64,000 nt of DNA, taken from assembly GCF_900129885.1 (NCBI RefSeq), contig NZ_FQXE01000002.1, positions 310,001 through 374,000 of the forward strand, read 5' to 3'. The first letter of the stretch is position 1; each line of letters begins with the position of its first letter. The DNA is from Pollutimonas bauzanensis (GTDB lineage: Bacteria > Pseudomonadota > Gammaproteobacteria > Burkholderiales > Burkholderiaceae_B). The position numbers and the translations under genes were made by a program. The notes below the pieces were generated by a model. It was not told the DNA's origin. It did no database searches and saw nothing but the letters and a program-made list of their open reading frames with translations. Positions 26,186 through 35,520 of this stretch are shown piece by piece.

Positions 26186-27712
26186 ATGCTAGTAACAAGT
26201 GACTTGCGGGAACGCGAAGAAACAGCAAGCGCACGATGGTCGCGCTTTCATCCAATAGTGACTGGCGAGGATTATCTCGACAGCCTCAGAAATCGGGACA
26301 TTGACCTCTATCTCTTTGGCGAGCTGGTGGAGAATCCTGTCGATCACCCCATTATCCGGCCGTCCATGAATGCGCTGAAGGCTACCTATGATCTTGCCAC
26401 TGAAGATCCCGAACTGGCAACAGCAGAGTCGCCGTTGATTGGCCGCCGGGTCAACCGATTTCTGCACCTTGTCGAGTCCGCTCAAGACATCGTGATGAAA
26501 AACCGCATGCAGCGCCGCCTTGGACAAATTACCGGTACCTGTTTTCAGCGCTGTGCCGGCCTGGATACAATCAGCGTGCTCCATTCGATCACATACGAAA
26601 TCGATCAGAAACACGGCACGTCCTATCATGATCGCTATATCGAATTCATGAAGCTGGCCCAAGCGAATAACATCATCATTGGGGCAGGAATGACAGATCC
26701 CAAGGGCGATCGAAGCAAGCGGCCGAGCGAGCAGGACGATCCTGACCTATTCATGCATGTAACGCGACGCACTGATACCGGGCTGTATGTGACGGGAGCC
26801 AAGGCGCACATGACCGGAGGCTTCAATTCGCACTGGATTTGCGTCATGCCGACAATGAACCTGAGCGAGACCGATCGGGACTACGCAGTAGTCGGCCTTG
26901 TGCCCGCTGACGCGGCGGGCCTGACATACATCTATGGCCGGCAATCGTGCGACATGCGGGCGATGGAATCGGGCGACGTCGACAAGGGCAATGCAAAATT
27001 CGGCGGGCAAGAGGCGTTGGTGGTATTCGATAATGTATTCATTCCATGGGAGCATGTCCTGATGGATGGGGAATACGAATTTGCTCAAGAAATGGTGGCG
27101 CGCTTTACCGCCTACCACCGGGCAAGCTATGTCTGTAAAACCGGCTTGGGGGACGTGCTGATAGGGGCTGCCGCGACCGTTGCGGAGTATAACGGCGTGG
27201 AGAATGCTTCGCACATCAAGGACAAGCTGGTCGAAATGACCCATCTCAACGAGACGATTTATTCTTCGGCAATAGCCTCTTCTTACGAAGCCAAGCCGCT
27301 TGCATCGGGGATCTACATGAACGATGCAATGCTCGCCAATGTTTGCAAGCAAAACGTAACGCGCTTCCCTTATGAATTATCGCGCCTGGCCCAGGACATT
27401 GCTGGCGGCCTCATGGTCACGCTGCCCTCACAACAGGACTTCGAAAACGAGGTGACAGGCCCGCTGCTCAAAAAATATCTTAAAGGCCGCTCCAATGTTC
27501 CGGTGGAACATCGCGCCCGCCTTTTGCGCTTGATCGAAAACATGACTTTGGGACGCAACGCCGTCGGCTACCTGACCGAATCAATGCACGGCGCAGGTTC
27601 GCCGCAGGCGCAACGCATTCATATACATCGAATAATGAATATCGAAAAGAAGAAAGGCTACGCCAAGGGTCTGGCCGGTGTAAGCGCCCACGCATCGGCT
27701 GAAAAAAAATAG
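26186..27712 (+). CDS. 4-hydroxybutyryl-CoA dehydratase/vinylacetyl-CoA isomerase homologue (AbfD family)
   Basis: A 508-residue member of the HpaB flavoprotein superfamily that follows AbfD closely: FGELVENPVDHPIIRPS, YEIDQKHGTSYHDRY, MTDPKGDRS, YGRQSCDMR, FGGQEALVVFDNVFIPW, ANVCKQNVTRFPYELSRLAQ and ESMHGAGSPQAQRI. The [4Fe-4S] ligands of AbfD are matched by Cys119, Cys123 (CFQRC), His311 and Cys317, with the nearby Tyr and Lys (YHRASYVCK). AbfD turns 4-hydroxybutyryl-CoA into crotonyl-CoA. HpaB monooxygenases lack these cysteines. The His-Cys spacing is one residue shorter than in Clostridium AbfD as I recall it. GGAGGA precedes the ATG. It heads the plus-strand catabolic operon. Confidence 0.88.
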   Translation: MLVTSDLREREETASARWSRFHPIVTGEDYLDSLRNRDIDLYLFGELVENPVDHPIIRPSMNALKATYDLATEDPELATAESPLIGRRVNRFLHLVESAQDIVMKNRMQRRLGQITGTCFQRCAGLDTISVLHSITYEIDQKHGTSYHDRYIEFMKLAQANNIIIGAGMTDPKGDRSKRPSEQDDPDLFMHVTRRTDTGLYVTGAKAHMTGGFNSHWICVMPTMNLSETDRDYAVVGLVPADAAGLTYIYGRQSCDMRAMESGDVDKGNAKFGGQEALVVFDNVFIPWEHVLMDGEYEFAQEMVARFTAYHRASYVCKTGLGDVLIGAAATVAEYNGVENASHIKDKLVEMTHLNETIYSSAIASSYEAKPLASGIYMNDAMLANVCKQNVTRFPYELSRLAQDIAGGLMVTLPSQQDFENEVTGPLLKKYLKGRSNVPVEHRARLLRLIENMTLGRNAVGYLTESMHGAGSPQAQRIHIHRIMNIEKKKGYAKGLAGVSAHASAEKK

Positions 27713-27959
27713 TCCTTTGCATTGATCATACACGGGCCCCGCACGCTTTCGCGGCTACGTCCATTTCATTCAAACATCACTTCAAGCGCGGCTGCAGTCA
27801 CCGAATCGATATGGTGGCTGCAACAATCTGCGCCCTGCGGCGCGCTACGCGTGATCGATTCAGTGCATTTTTGCGTCGTTTTTGGCCCTCGCTCCTTAAT
27901 GGGCCCGGCGTTAGAATCGATGCAATACAAAAAAGTAAAAAAGAAAGGAGACAAAACAA

Positions 27960-29141
27960 GTGGGAACGTTGAGCGGTCTGACAGTTATAGAAATGGCAGG
28001 GCTGGGCCCGGCGCCTTTTTGCGCGATGATGCTGGCCGATCTGGGCGCGCGCGTGATTCGTATAGAACGCCAAGAAGCTCGAGACAGCCAATACAATGTT
28101 CTGCTGCGAAACCGCGAATCCATCGTAATCGACGCCAAAAAGCCCGAAGGTCGAGATCTCGTTCTCGATTTAATCGAAAAGGCAGATATTCTGATCGAAG
28201 GCTTTCGGCCCGGAGTCATGGAGCGCTTAGGCCTGGGCCCCGACAAATGTCTCGAACAGAACCCCCGTCTTGTGTATGGGCGCATGACAGGCTGGGGGCA
28301 AGAAGGCCCGTTGGCGCGAACCGCCGGCCACGACATCAATTACATTTCGCTGGCGGGCGTTACCCACTCCATGAGTCGGCCGGGCGAACGGCCACGACAT
28401 CCTCTGAACCTCGTAGGGGATTATGGCGGCGGCGGAATGCTGCTCGCCTATGGCTTGATGGCCGGAGTGTGGGAGGCCCAGCGCACAGGCATGGGCCAGG
28501 TAATCGATTGCGCAATGGTCGATGGCGCGTCCACACTGCTCGCCGAATGCTATACCTTTTCCGCGCAAGGAAAATTTCAGGGGGACCCCGGCACCCATCT
28601 GCTGGACGGGGGAGCGCATTTTTATAATTGTTATGAAACCCTGGACCGGAAATATGTTTCTGTCGGTCCGCTGGAAGCCAAATTCTATACAGAGTTCTTA
28701 TCCCGCCTCGGGATCGACGATCCCGGCTGGCTGGATCAATACGATGAAGATCAGTGGCCTGTGCGCCGCGAACAGCTGGCAGCCTTATTCAAGCAGCGAA
28801 CTCGCGATGAGTGGTGTGCGCTGCTTGATAGCGCGGAGGTCTGTTTTGCACCCGTATTGGCCTTTGCGGAAGTCGCGGATAATCCGCACATCAAAGCCAG
28901 GCGAACCCTGATCGAAATCGACGGCGTCGTCCAGCCCGCCCCTTCCCCGCGGTTCAGCCGCACGGCATCGGCCGTTCCGCACCCTGCCCGGCTGCCCGGG
29001 CAAGACACTCGGGCCATCCTGGCCGGCTTCGGTTACGAAGACGATCGAATATCAGGCCTGTTCGACAATGGTGTTGTCAATGGGCCTGCCATGGAAGGCC
29101 AGTCCCAATCTCATCACAGTACAGCTGGAGCGCGTCAATGA
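27960..29141 (+). CDS. Alpha-methylacyl-CoA racemase-like CaiB/BaiF family protein
   Basis: A 393-residue family III CoA-transferase-fold protein. Its motifs are those of the racemase branch: GPAPFCAMMLADLGARVIRIER, GFRPGVMERLGLGPD, the His of AGHDINYISLAG, the Asp of LVGDYGGGGMLLAYG and the Glu of YNCYETLD. These correspond to the His/Asp/Glu proton-transfer set of alpha-methylacyl-CoA racemase, which inverts the 2-methyl centre of acyl-CoAs. A GTG start follows AAGGAGA. True CoA transfer cannot be excluded. Its stop overlaps the LivH start (ATGA). It suggests the substrate may be 2-methyl branched. Confidence 0.85.
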   Translation: MGTLSGLTVIEMAGLGPAPFCAMMLADLGARVIRIERQEARDSQYNVLLRNRESIVIDAKKPEGRDLVLDLIEKADILIEGFRPGVMERLGLGPDKCLEQNPRLVYGRMTGWGQEGPLARTAGHDINYISLAGVTHSMSRPGERPRHPLNLVGDYGGGGMLLAYGLMAGVWEAQRTGMGQVIDCAMVDGASTLLAECYTFSAQGKFQGDPGTHLLDGGAHFYNCYETLDRKYVSVGPLEAKFYTEFLSRLGIDDPGWLDQYDEDQWPVRREQLAALFKQRTRDEWCALLDSAEVCFAPVLAFAEVADNPHIKARRTLIEIDGVVQPAPSPRFSRTASAVPHPARLPGQDTRAILAGFGYEDDRISGLFDNGVVNGPAMEGQSQSHHSTAGARQ

Positions 29142-30046
29142 CGATAACCACGATTATGCTGGGCGTAGTGACGGGGCTTGCCCTGGCAAGCATCTATATT
29201 CTGATATCCGTGAGCTTCACCATCATTCTGGCGGCCAGCGGCGTATTCAACTTCGCGCAAGGCACCATCGTGATGATGGGGACGATCCTGGCCTTCATTC
29301 TGGGTGTGCACTTGGGCTGGGCGCCTTTGATCACCGCCGCCGCGACGGCAGGCGTCGGCATCGTGGCCGGCCTGCTGACGCACTTCATCGCGGTATTGCC
29401 CGCGATGGGACGAACGCGGTCTTTCTCGCATACGACCATGCTCACGACTATCGGCTTGGCCACCGCGGCGAACTCGGCCGTATCCATTCTCTTTGGCAGC
29501 GACTCCCATCGCGTTCCATCTTATGTCTCAGATGATCCTCTTTTCCTTTTCTCTATTCCCATCCGGCCGATCTATCTGGTGATGATCGCCACTGGCATAG
29601 CGGTAACGATACTGGTCGAGTGGGTGGTCAGGCGTACTTCAGTGGGCCATATCTTCCGCGCCACGCTCGAAGATCCGGAATGCGCCCAGCTTTTTGGCAT
29701 CAATACAGGAAAGATTATCGCAATCGCTTTTGGAATCGCGGGCGGCATGTCGGCTTTGGCAGGCTTGCTGATTGCGCCCGTGATCGCTGCATCGGCATAT
29801 TCCGCGCAAGAGCTTACGTTCTATGGCTTTGCCGGCATGGCGTTGAGCGGTTTCGGCAGTTTCGCGGGGGCGCTCTTCGGCAGCGTGATCGTCGGACTCA
29901 TCAGCGGGATAGTGCCCGCAGTGGCGAATCCGCATCTTGCGCTTCCTCTCATCTGGCTGGTCGTCGTCGTGGTGCTGCTTGTCAAGCCATCGGGTCTCTG
30001 GGGAACGGCTGGCTTGTTCGGCTCTACGCGGATTCGCGAGGTTTGA
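29138..30046 (+). CDS. Branched-chain-type ABC transporter permease (LivH)
   Basis: A 302-residue inner membrane permease with about eight helices. ASIYILISVSFTIILAASGVFNFAQGTIVMMG and VGHIFRATLEDPECAQLFGINTGKIIAIAFGIAGGMSALAG are LivH hallmarks, the latter being the ATPase-contact loop. It overlaps the racemase stop. It forms the channel with the LivM part of the next gene. Confidence 0.92.
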   Translation: MTITTIMLGVVTGLALASIYILISVSFTIILAASGVFNFAQGTIVMMGTILAFILGVHLGWAPLITAAATAGVGIVAGLLTHFIAVLPAMGRTRSFSHTTMLTTIGLATAANSAVSILFGSDSHRVPSYVSDDPLFLFSIPIRPIYLVMIATGIAVTILVEWVVRRTSVGHIFRATLEDPECAQLFGINTGKIIAIAFGIAGGMSALAGLLIAPVIAASAYSAQELTFYGFAGMALSGFGSFAGALFGSVIVGLISGIVPAVANPHLALPLIWLVVVVVLLVKPSGLWGTAGLFGSTRIREV

Positions 30047-30086
30047 CGGCAAACTCACCATCAAATCAACAAAAAAGGAAATCGCT

Positions 30087-31967
30087 ATGACGATCCAGCA
30101 AGTAGATGAGATCGCGGACGAAGGCAGGAATTGGCAAGCCAGGTGCGCGCGGCGGCAATTGCGCGTAGCAGGCTGCGTGGTGGCAATATTCCTGGCGCTC
30201 GCGGCCATCCCTTTGGTTTCAGGCGGCTCATTCGATCTTGGCCGCTACGAAGTCGCTATCGCATATATTGTTGTGGCGATCGGCATGAATATCGCTTTTG
30301 GCTATTGCGGTGAACTCATTCTGGGCTATCCGACCATCATGGCGGTGTCCGCTTACACCGCGGGAATGCTGAGCGCCCATAAAGGCTGGGGCGTCGCCGC
30401 GACATTCCCCTGTGCGATCTTGGCGGGAACCGCCGCAGGCCTCTTGATCATGGGCTCAGGCCTGCGGGTGCGCGGTTGGTATCTGGCCTTGATCACCTTG
30501 TTTTCGGTCGTTGTCATGCCTCAGCTGATAGTCCTTGGCGAGACGTGGACCGGCGGAGAATATGGCTTGACCGGGATACTGCCTATTCAGTTCGGTGGCG
30601 AGCCCTTGTCCGATGGCGCCATGTTCGAACTAAGCCTGGCGATCTTGGCCTTGGTTCTTCTGGCAGTATGGAATTTTCTGAGATCAGGCTGGGGCACGCG
30701 GCTGCGCGCCTTGCGTGATGCTCCGTCGGGAGCGCGCGCGGTAGGCCTCAATCCCCTGAAACTGCGCTTGACCGTATATATCATGTCCAGCATTCCCGCT
30801 GCTGTGGCCGGATTCTATTTGGCTTATGCCGAGCAGTTCATCAGTCCTGATGCCTTCGGCATGAGCCTTACCCTGCTCTTGTTGACTGGTGTGGTCCTGG
30901 GTGGCGCAGGAACATTATTCGGTCCGATCGTCGGCATGGTGCCCTTGCTTGCCCTCAGTTTCTGGGTGGGGCCCTTCAGTCCGTTCAATGCCATTACGCT
31001 CGGGCTGGGCCTGTTGATAGGCACGTTGGTTTTCCCCGATGGGCTCATTCCGTCCATCGGACGTCTCTTCAAGCGCGGCAGCATAAAAAAAGATACTGCC
31101 GCGGGATCAGCGGCAGACATGCATGTGCCCCAAGACAGCCACCGCTCGGGCCAGGTCACGCAACTGGAATCTGCCTATGCAACAGAACAGAAGATGGTCG
31201 TCCGCATCGAGGATATCAGTGTTCGATTCGGCGCTCACCAGGTTCTAAGCGGCGTAACCCTCACCCTCAAGCAAGGTGCCTTGACCGGGCTCGTGGGGCC
31301 TAATGGTTCGGGGAAGTCGACGCTGCTAAATGCAATATCGGGCTTTATCCAGCCGCAACAGGGGCGGATTTTCATCGGCGACAAGGATCTGTCGGGAAAG
31401 GCCGTGCACGAGCTAGCGCTTTCAGGTATCGGCCGAACCTTTCAGATACCGCAGTTAATCGAAGACGCGACCGCGCTCGAGAACATTTCCTTGGGCCTGC
31501 TGGGCCAGCGCCCGGGCAGGATATTGGCATCTATTTTCAGGTTGCCACGGCTCGTACAGCAGGGAAATGATGACTTGCACCGCTCTCTCGCCATGCTTGC
31601 CGAAGTCGGGCTTCCGGCTTCGGCCATTTCCACCCCCGTTGCCGAACTGCCTCTGGGCTTGAAGCGCATTGTCGAAATCGGACGTGCCGTCGTAGCGGAG
31701 CCAACGCTGTTGCTTCTGGATGAACCTGCTGCCGGCCTGAACGATGAAGAACGGCTGCAACTCGGGCACTTACTGAATAATTTGAAAAAACGAGGCATAA
31801 CCATACTGGTTGTCGAACATAACGTGCCATTCGTGATGCAGTTTTGCGACGACTTGGCTTTGTTGGAGGCTGGCCAGATTTCTTGCCACGCGGCGACTTC
31901 AGCAGCATTGCCGGCGACGCTGCTCGATTATTTAAACCACGCGCCTGAACAATCGAAATGCGCATGA
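30087..31967 (+). CDS. LivM permease-LivG ATPase fusion
   Basis: A 626-residue protein. Residues 1 to about 330 are a LivM permease (GYCGELILGYPTIMAVSAYTAG, RALRDAPSGARAVGLNPLKLRL). A linker of about 40 polar residues follows. The C-terminal 240 residues are a LivG ATPase with Walker A GPNGSGKSTL, Q-loop near GRTFQIPQL, the signature region PLGLKRIVEIGRAV and Walker B LLLLDEPAAGLND. AAAGGAA precedes the ATG. LivM-LivG fusions occur in proteobacterial aromatic and organic acid importers. The signature PLGLKRIVEI differs from the usual LSGGQ, as is normal in many LivG proteins. Confidence 0.92.
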   Translation: MTIQQVDEIADEGRNWQARCARRQLRVAGCVVAIFLALAAIPLVSGGSFDLGRYEVAIAYIVVAIGMNIAFGYCGELILGYPTIMAVSAYTAGMLSAHKGWGVAATFPCAILAGTAAGLLIMGSGLRVRGWYLALITLFSVVVMPQLIVLGETWTGGEYGLTGILPIQFGGEPLSDGAMFELSLAILALVLLAVWNFLRSGWGTRLRALRDAPSGARAVGLNPLKLRLTVYIMSSIPAAVAGFYLAYAEQFISPDAFGMSLTLLLLTGVVLGGAGTLFGPIVGMVPLLALSFWVGPFSPFNAITLGLGLLIGTLVFPDGLIPSIGRLFKRGSIKKDTAAGSAADMHVPQDSHRSGQVTQLESAYATEQKMVVRIEDISVRFGAHQVLSGVTLTLKQGALTGLVGPNGSGKSTLLNAISGFIQPQQGRIFIGDKDLSGKAVHELALSGIGRTFQIPQLIEDATALENISLGLLGQRPGRILASIFRLPRLVQQGNDDLHRSLAMLAEVGLPASAISTPVAELPLGLKRIVEIGRAVVAEPTLLLLDEPAAGLNDEERLQLGHLLNNLKKRGITILVVEHNVPFVMQFCDDLALLEAGQISCHAATSAALPATLLDYLNHAPEQSKCA

Positions 31968-31983
31968 ACTGTCTAGGTGTCCC

Positions 31984-32661
31984 ATGACGTTATCTGTAAA
32001 AAATGTGTGTGCATGGCACGGCCAACTGCAAGTGCTCTGGGGTGTGGATCTGGATGTCGCCGACGGCGAAGTGGTGGGTATTCTTGGCCGTAATGGCGCG
32101 GGCAAGACCACCTTGCTGCGCACGTTGGCCCGCTTGCATGAAAAGTCAACGGGTGCGCTCCAGATGGGTGGCCACGACATCAGCAAGCTCAAGGCCCATG
32201 CCGTCGCCCTGCAAGGCCTGTCGCTAGTTCGCGATGGCGGCCGGCTCCCGGCGTCCCTGACCGTGGCGCAAATGATAGAACTAGGCCAGCGGCTTGCCAG
32301 GATCAAAGGCCAAACGCCACGCGCTCTGTCTGAAATCTGGCAATGGTTTCCCATATTGGAACCTCTGCGTAACACCAAAGCGGGTCTGCTTAGCGGCGGA
32401 CAGCGGCAAGCTCTCGCATTGGCGGCCGCTTTTGCTTCACGTCCGCGGCTTCTACTGCTCGACGAACCGTCAGCCGGACTGTCGCCGCCGGTCGCAAGCG
32501 AATTATTCATCACTATCCGCAACCTCGCTGCGGACGGTTTGACGGTCATTGTGGTTGAACAACAGGCAGGATGGCTGACTGGCCTGGTCAAGCGAGGATA
32601 TCTTCTTGACTCGGGAAAAGTGGTCGCAACGGGATCCCTACAAAATCTTGTAAACAAATAA
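31984..32661 (+). CDS. Branched-chain-type ABC transporter ATPase (LivF)
   Basis: A 225-residue ATPase with Walker A GRNGAGKTTL, the signature LLSGGQRQALALAAAF and Walker B RLLLLDEPSAGLSPPV. It pairs with the LivG half of the preceding protein to power import. It is 16 bases downstream in the same operon. Confidence 0.92.
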   Translation: MTLSVKNVCAWHGQLQVLWGVDLDVADGEVVGILGRNGAGKTTLLRTLARLHEKSTGALQMGGHDISKLKAHAVALQGLSLVRDGGRLPASLTVAQMIELGQRLARIKGQTPRALSEIWQWFPILEPLRNTKAGLLSGGQRQALALAAAFASRPRLLLLDEPSAGLSPPVASELFITIRNLAADGLTVIVVEQQAGWLTGLVKRGYLLDSGKVVATGSLQNLVNK

Positions 32662-32681
32662 CTAGATCGAGGAGAAAAATA

Positions 32682-33947
32682 ATGTTCATGCATCATGCAG
32701 TTGGCCGACGCAGTCGCCTTCATTCACAGTCCTTCAGGACACTCCGTGCCGGTTTCGTGGTGCTTGCGGTGTTTTTCGGGCCTGCCGTTCCGGCTGCATC
32801 CGCCCAGACGGCGCCCAGCGGCGAGCCATTCCGTATCGGCGCCATTCTTTCAAAGACCGGCGCTTTTTCTCAATACGGACAATTTATCGAACAGGGGTTG
32901 AACGTGGCGGTGAAACGCATCAACGCCAATGGAGGCATTCTTTCGCGCCCGGTCAAATTGATTATCCGCGACGATGCCAGCAATCCCGGCCGCGCACTTC
33001 TTGCCGCCAAGTCGTTAGTGGCCGATGAAAAAGTGGATGTCATTTATCCTGAAGTGATCAGCGGGCTGGCTCTGGCGGTTCTTCCCTACACGACTCAGAA
33101 AAAAATCCTTACGATAAGCAGCGGGGCAAGCCCCCTGATAGGAGATCCAAAAAAGTTTCCCTATAGTTTTCAACTAGCCGACGTGGCGAGCAAACGGACT
33201 GAAGCCGTTGCCGCCGCGCTCAAGAAAGTAGGCGCCAAGAAAGTCGGCATTCTCGTGAGCACCAATCCTCCCCAAGTTGCCCTGGGCGACACGCTCGCCG
33301 CCGACCTTCCAAAGAAATATGGAATCGATGTGGCCGGCTACAAGCAATTCAGCGTCGAAGCAAAAGATCTGGCGCCGCAACTCCAGAGCTTGCGCGACGC
33401 CGGCGCCGACACCATTGCGTTTGACAGCGGGGCGCGCGAAGGCGTGCGGGTTGTCATGACCGGAATGCAGACGCTGGGCTGGAAGGCCAAGGTGGTCAGC
33501 GAGCCGGCCGTTCTCTATGGTGACCTCACGGAGCAGGTTCCTGCAAGCGTTCATGACCAGTTCCTGGCGGTGAATTACCGGGTCGGGACATGGACCGGCA
33601 CGCCCCGCCCGGAATTAAGCGCATTTATCAAAGACCTGAAACTGGAAGGCCCGGTCAACAATCTTCCATACAGTGCGCTGGCCAATGATGCGGTATACAT
33701 GGCCAAATGGGCGTTCGAAACCGCCATGAAAGAAAAAGGCAATACGAAAGCCGAGACGCTGAAAGAAATCCTTGAGACACGCAGCGCAGTGCCGGCAGGC
33801 TATAGCGTCGTTTTCAGTGATCCGAAGTATAGCGCCACGGACCATACGACCACGAATGCCGACTACACTGAAATGTGGGGCTTGATTCGGGTCAGCAAAC
33901 CACGCGACGGCGCATATGAAGGCGAAGATTTTTCGCTGTCTAAATGA
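32682..33947 (+). CDS. Periplasmic substrate-binding protein of the ABC importer (LivK type)
   Basis: A 421-residue protein with a long signal peptide (GFVVLAVFFGPAVPAASAQ, cleaved before TAPSGE). The mature start FRIGAILSKTGAFSQYGQFIEQGLNVAVKRINANGGI is the standard type I periplasmic fold. GAGGAG precedes the ATG. It captures the imported compound in the periplasm. Relatives bind amino acids, aromatic acids or other carboxylates, so the ligand is open; context favours a hydroxyacid or lactone. Confidence 0.92.
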   Translation: MFMHHAVGRRSRLHSQSFRTLRAGFVVLAVFFGPAVPAASAQTAPSGEPFRIGAILSKTGAFSQYGQFIEQGLNVAVKRINANGGILSRPVKLIIRDDASNPGRALLAAKSLVADEKVDVIYPEVISGLALAVLPYTTQKKILTISSGASPLIGDPKKFPYSFQLADVASKRTEAVAAALKKVGAKKVGILVSTNPPQVALGDTLAADLPKKYGIDVAGYKQFSVEAKDLAPQLQSLRDAGADTIAFDSGAREGVRVVMTGMQTLGWKAKVVSEPAVLYGDLTEQVPASVHDQFLAVNYRVGTWTGTPRPELSAFIKDLKLEGPVNNLPYSALANDAVYMAKWAFETAMKEKGNTKAETLKEILETRSAVPAGYSVVFSDPKYSATDHTTTNADYTEMWGLIRVSKPRDGAYEGEDFSLSK

Positions 33948-35518
33948 GCGAGGGCATACAAATGCGTGCACAATCGGAAATTGAGCGCCTTATCCGCCAG
34001 CGGGTTGCCGAAGACCCGTCGGCAATCTGGTTGAAATTCAAGGATTCTCAATATTCTTGGGAAGAAGTGCTTTCTTTTGCCCAGCGCGCCGCCAATGGCC
34101 TGCTAAGCCTGGGTATACAGCCGCGGGACAGGGTTGCATTGATGGCTGGCAATTCGCCCGAATTCCTCTGGATGTATTTTGGGGCGATTCTTATCGGCGC
34201 CGATGTGGTGCCGCTCAACCGCTGGCAGCGGGGGCCTGCGCTGGAGCATATGTTGAAGGATTCAGGTGTCGTGGCGATTGCATGCGATCCCGATGTTCTG
34301 CCCTTCATCCTGGATGCGCGCCCACAAGCCCCCGGTCTCCGTTACCTAATCACTATCAATGCCGGCCAGAGCATCGATAAAAGCGTCGACTTTTCCGATC
34401 TTCTCGGCGCGCCAGATGCCGAACCGAAAGTGGCCGTCGATCGCCCGGTGGCTGCGGTAGGGCTGCTCTACACCTCCGGAACGACAGGCCAGCCCAAAGG
34501 AATCGCGGCCGCCAAGTACGAGCCTCTACTCACTCCTTTATTGACGGCCATGGGAGTCAAGGCCGGAGAAACGATGTATGCCTGTCTACCCTTGTTTCAT
34601 GCCAATGCGCTTTTGATCTCCGCGATCGGATCAATCCGCCTCAATGCCAAACTTGCCCTGGCGGAGCGTTTCAGCGCGTCCCAATTCTGGGATGATTGCC
34701 GCAAGTTCGATGCCGTTCAGGTCAATACGCTGGGCGCGATGACCTCCATACTGATGAAGCAAGTTCCCAGGCCCGACGACCGGGACAATCCGGTGCGCAC
34801 CATATTATCGGTGGGTACCCCCGCCGCCATGTGGCGCGGCTTCGAAACCCGATTCGCCGTGAAAATCCTCGAATGGTATGGAATGTCCGACGCCGCGGGA
34901 ATCTTATTGAATACCCAAGGCCGGGTGGGCTCTGTCGGTAAACCCGTCGGAGGCGCGGAGTTCAAGGTGGTAGACGAAAACGGCCAATCCCTTCCCGCCG
35001 GCCAATGCGGCGAATTATTGTTTCGCCATCCCGCGGGGCAGGCAACCTCCTACCATAACTTGCCCGATGCAACGCGAAAAGCGTATGAGGGCGGCTGGTT
35101 TCATTCAGGCGATCTGGGCGAACAGGATGACGAAGGCTTTTTCTACTTTCGCGGACGGGCGAAGCTAGCGATTCGCCGCAGGGGCGAGAATATTTCCGCA
35201 TGGGAAGTAGAGGCAGTCCTGGACGCCTGTCCAGAGGTGCTTGAGTCCGCGGTTATCGGCGTCCCGTCCGAAGTCGGTGAAGAAGAAGTCATGGCCGTGG
35301 TCGTCCTGCAGCCAGGAAAATGCATTTCCCCTGAAGACCTGATCAAATTCTGCGAAGGCAAGCTGGCGTATTACGCCGTGCCCAGATTTGTGGAGTTCGC
35401 TGCGTCACTGCCAAAAACCGGAACCCAAAAAATTCAGCATAGTGTGCTCAAGGAGCGCGGCCGGACCGAGGCAACCTGGGACCGTGAGCAGGCCGGTGTC
35501 GTCGTGACCAGGAGCTGA
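33944..35518 (+). CDS. Acyl-CoA ligase (AMP-forming; CaiC-like)
   Basis: A 524-residue ANL-superfamily ligase. It has the P-loop LLYTSGTTGQPKG, the adenine motif WYGMSDAAG, the ribose Asp in FHSGDLGEQDDEGFFYF, the hinge RRRGENISAWEVE and the C-terminal catalytic Lys in PKTGTQKIQ. It makes an acyl-CoA from a free acid with ATP. The ATG overlaps the binding-protein stop (ATGA). In the operon it most likely activates the 4-hydroxyacid so that the AbfD-like dehydratase can act. Its C-terminal part recalls carnitine-CoA ligase, so a betaine-like acid is an alternative. Confidence 0.9.
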   Translation: MSEGIQMRAQSEIERLIRQRVAEDPSAIWLKFKDSQYSWEEVLSFAQRAANGLLSLGIQPRDRVALMAGNSPEFLWMYFGAILIGADVVPLNRWQRGPALEHMLKDSGVVAIACDPDVLPFILDARPQAPGLRYLITINAGQSIDKSVDFSDLLGAPDAEPKVAVDRPVAAVGLLYTSGTTGQPKGIAAAKYEPLLTPLLTAMGVKAGETMYACLPLFHANALLISAIGSIRLNAKLALAERFSASQFWDDCRKFDAVQVNTLGAMTSILMKQVPRPDDRDNPVRTILSVGTPAAMWRGFETRFAVKILEWYGMSDAAGILLNTQGRVGSVGKPVGGAEFKVVDENGQSLPAGQCGELLFRHPAGQATSYHNLPDATRKAYEGGWFHSGDLGEQDDEGFFYFRGRAKLAIRRRGENISAWEVEAVLDACPEVLESAVIGVPSEVGEEEVMAVVVLQPGKCISPEDLIKFCEGKLAYYAVPRFVEFAASLPKTGTQKIQHSVLKERGRTEATWDREQAGVVVTRS

Positions 35519-35520
35519 CA

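Noticed and set aside
26186-27712. Annotation as 4-hydroxyphenylacetate 3-monooxygenase (HpaB)
   Set aside because: The superfamily is shared, but the CFQRC and YHRASYVC cluster ligands and long AbfD-specific motifs argue for the dehydratase branch.
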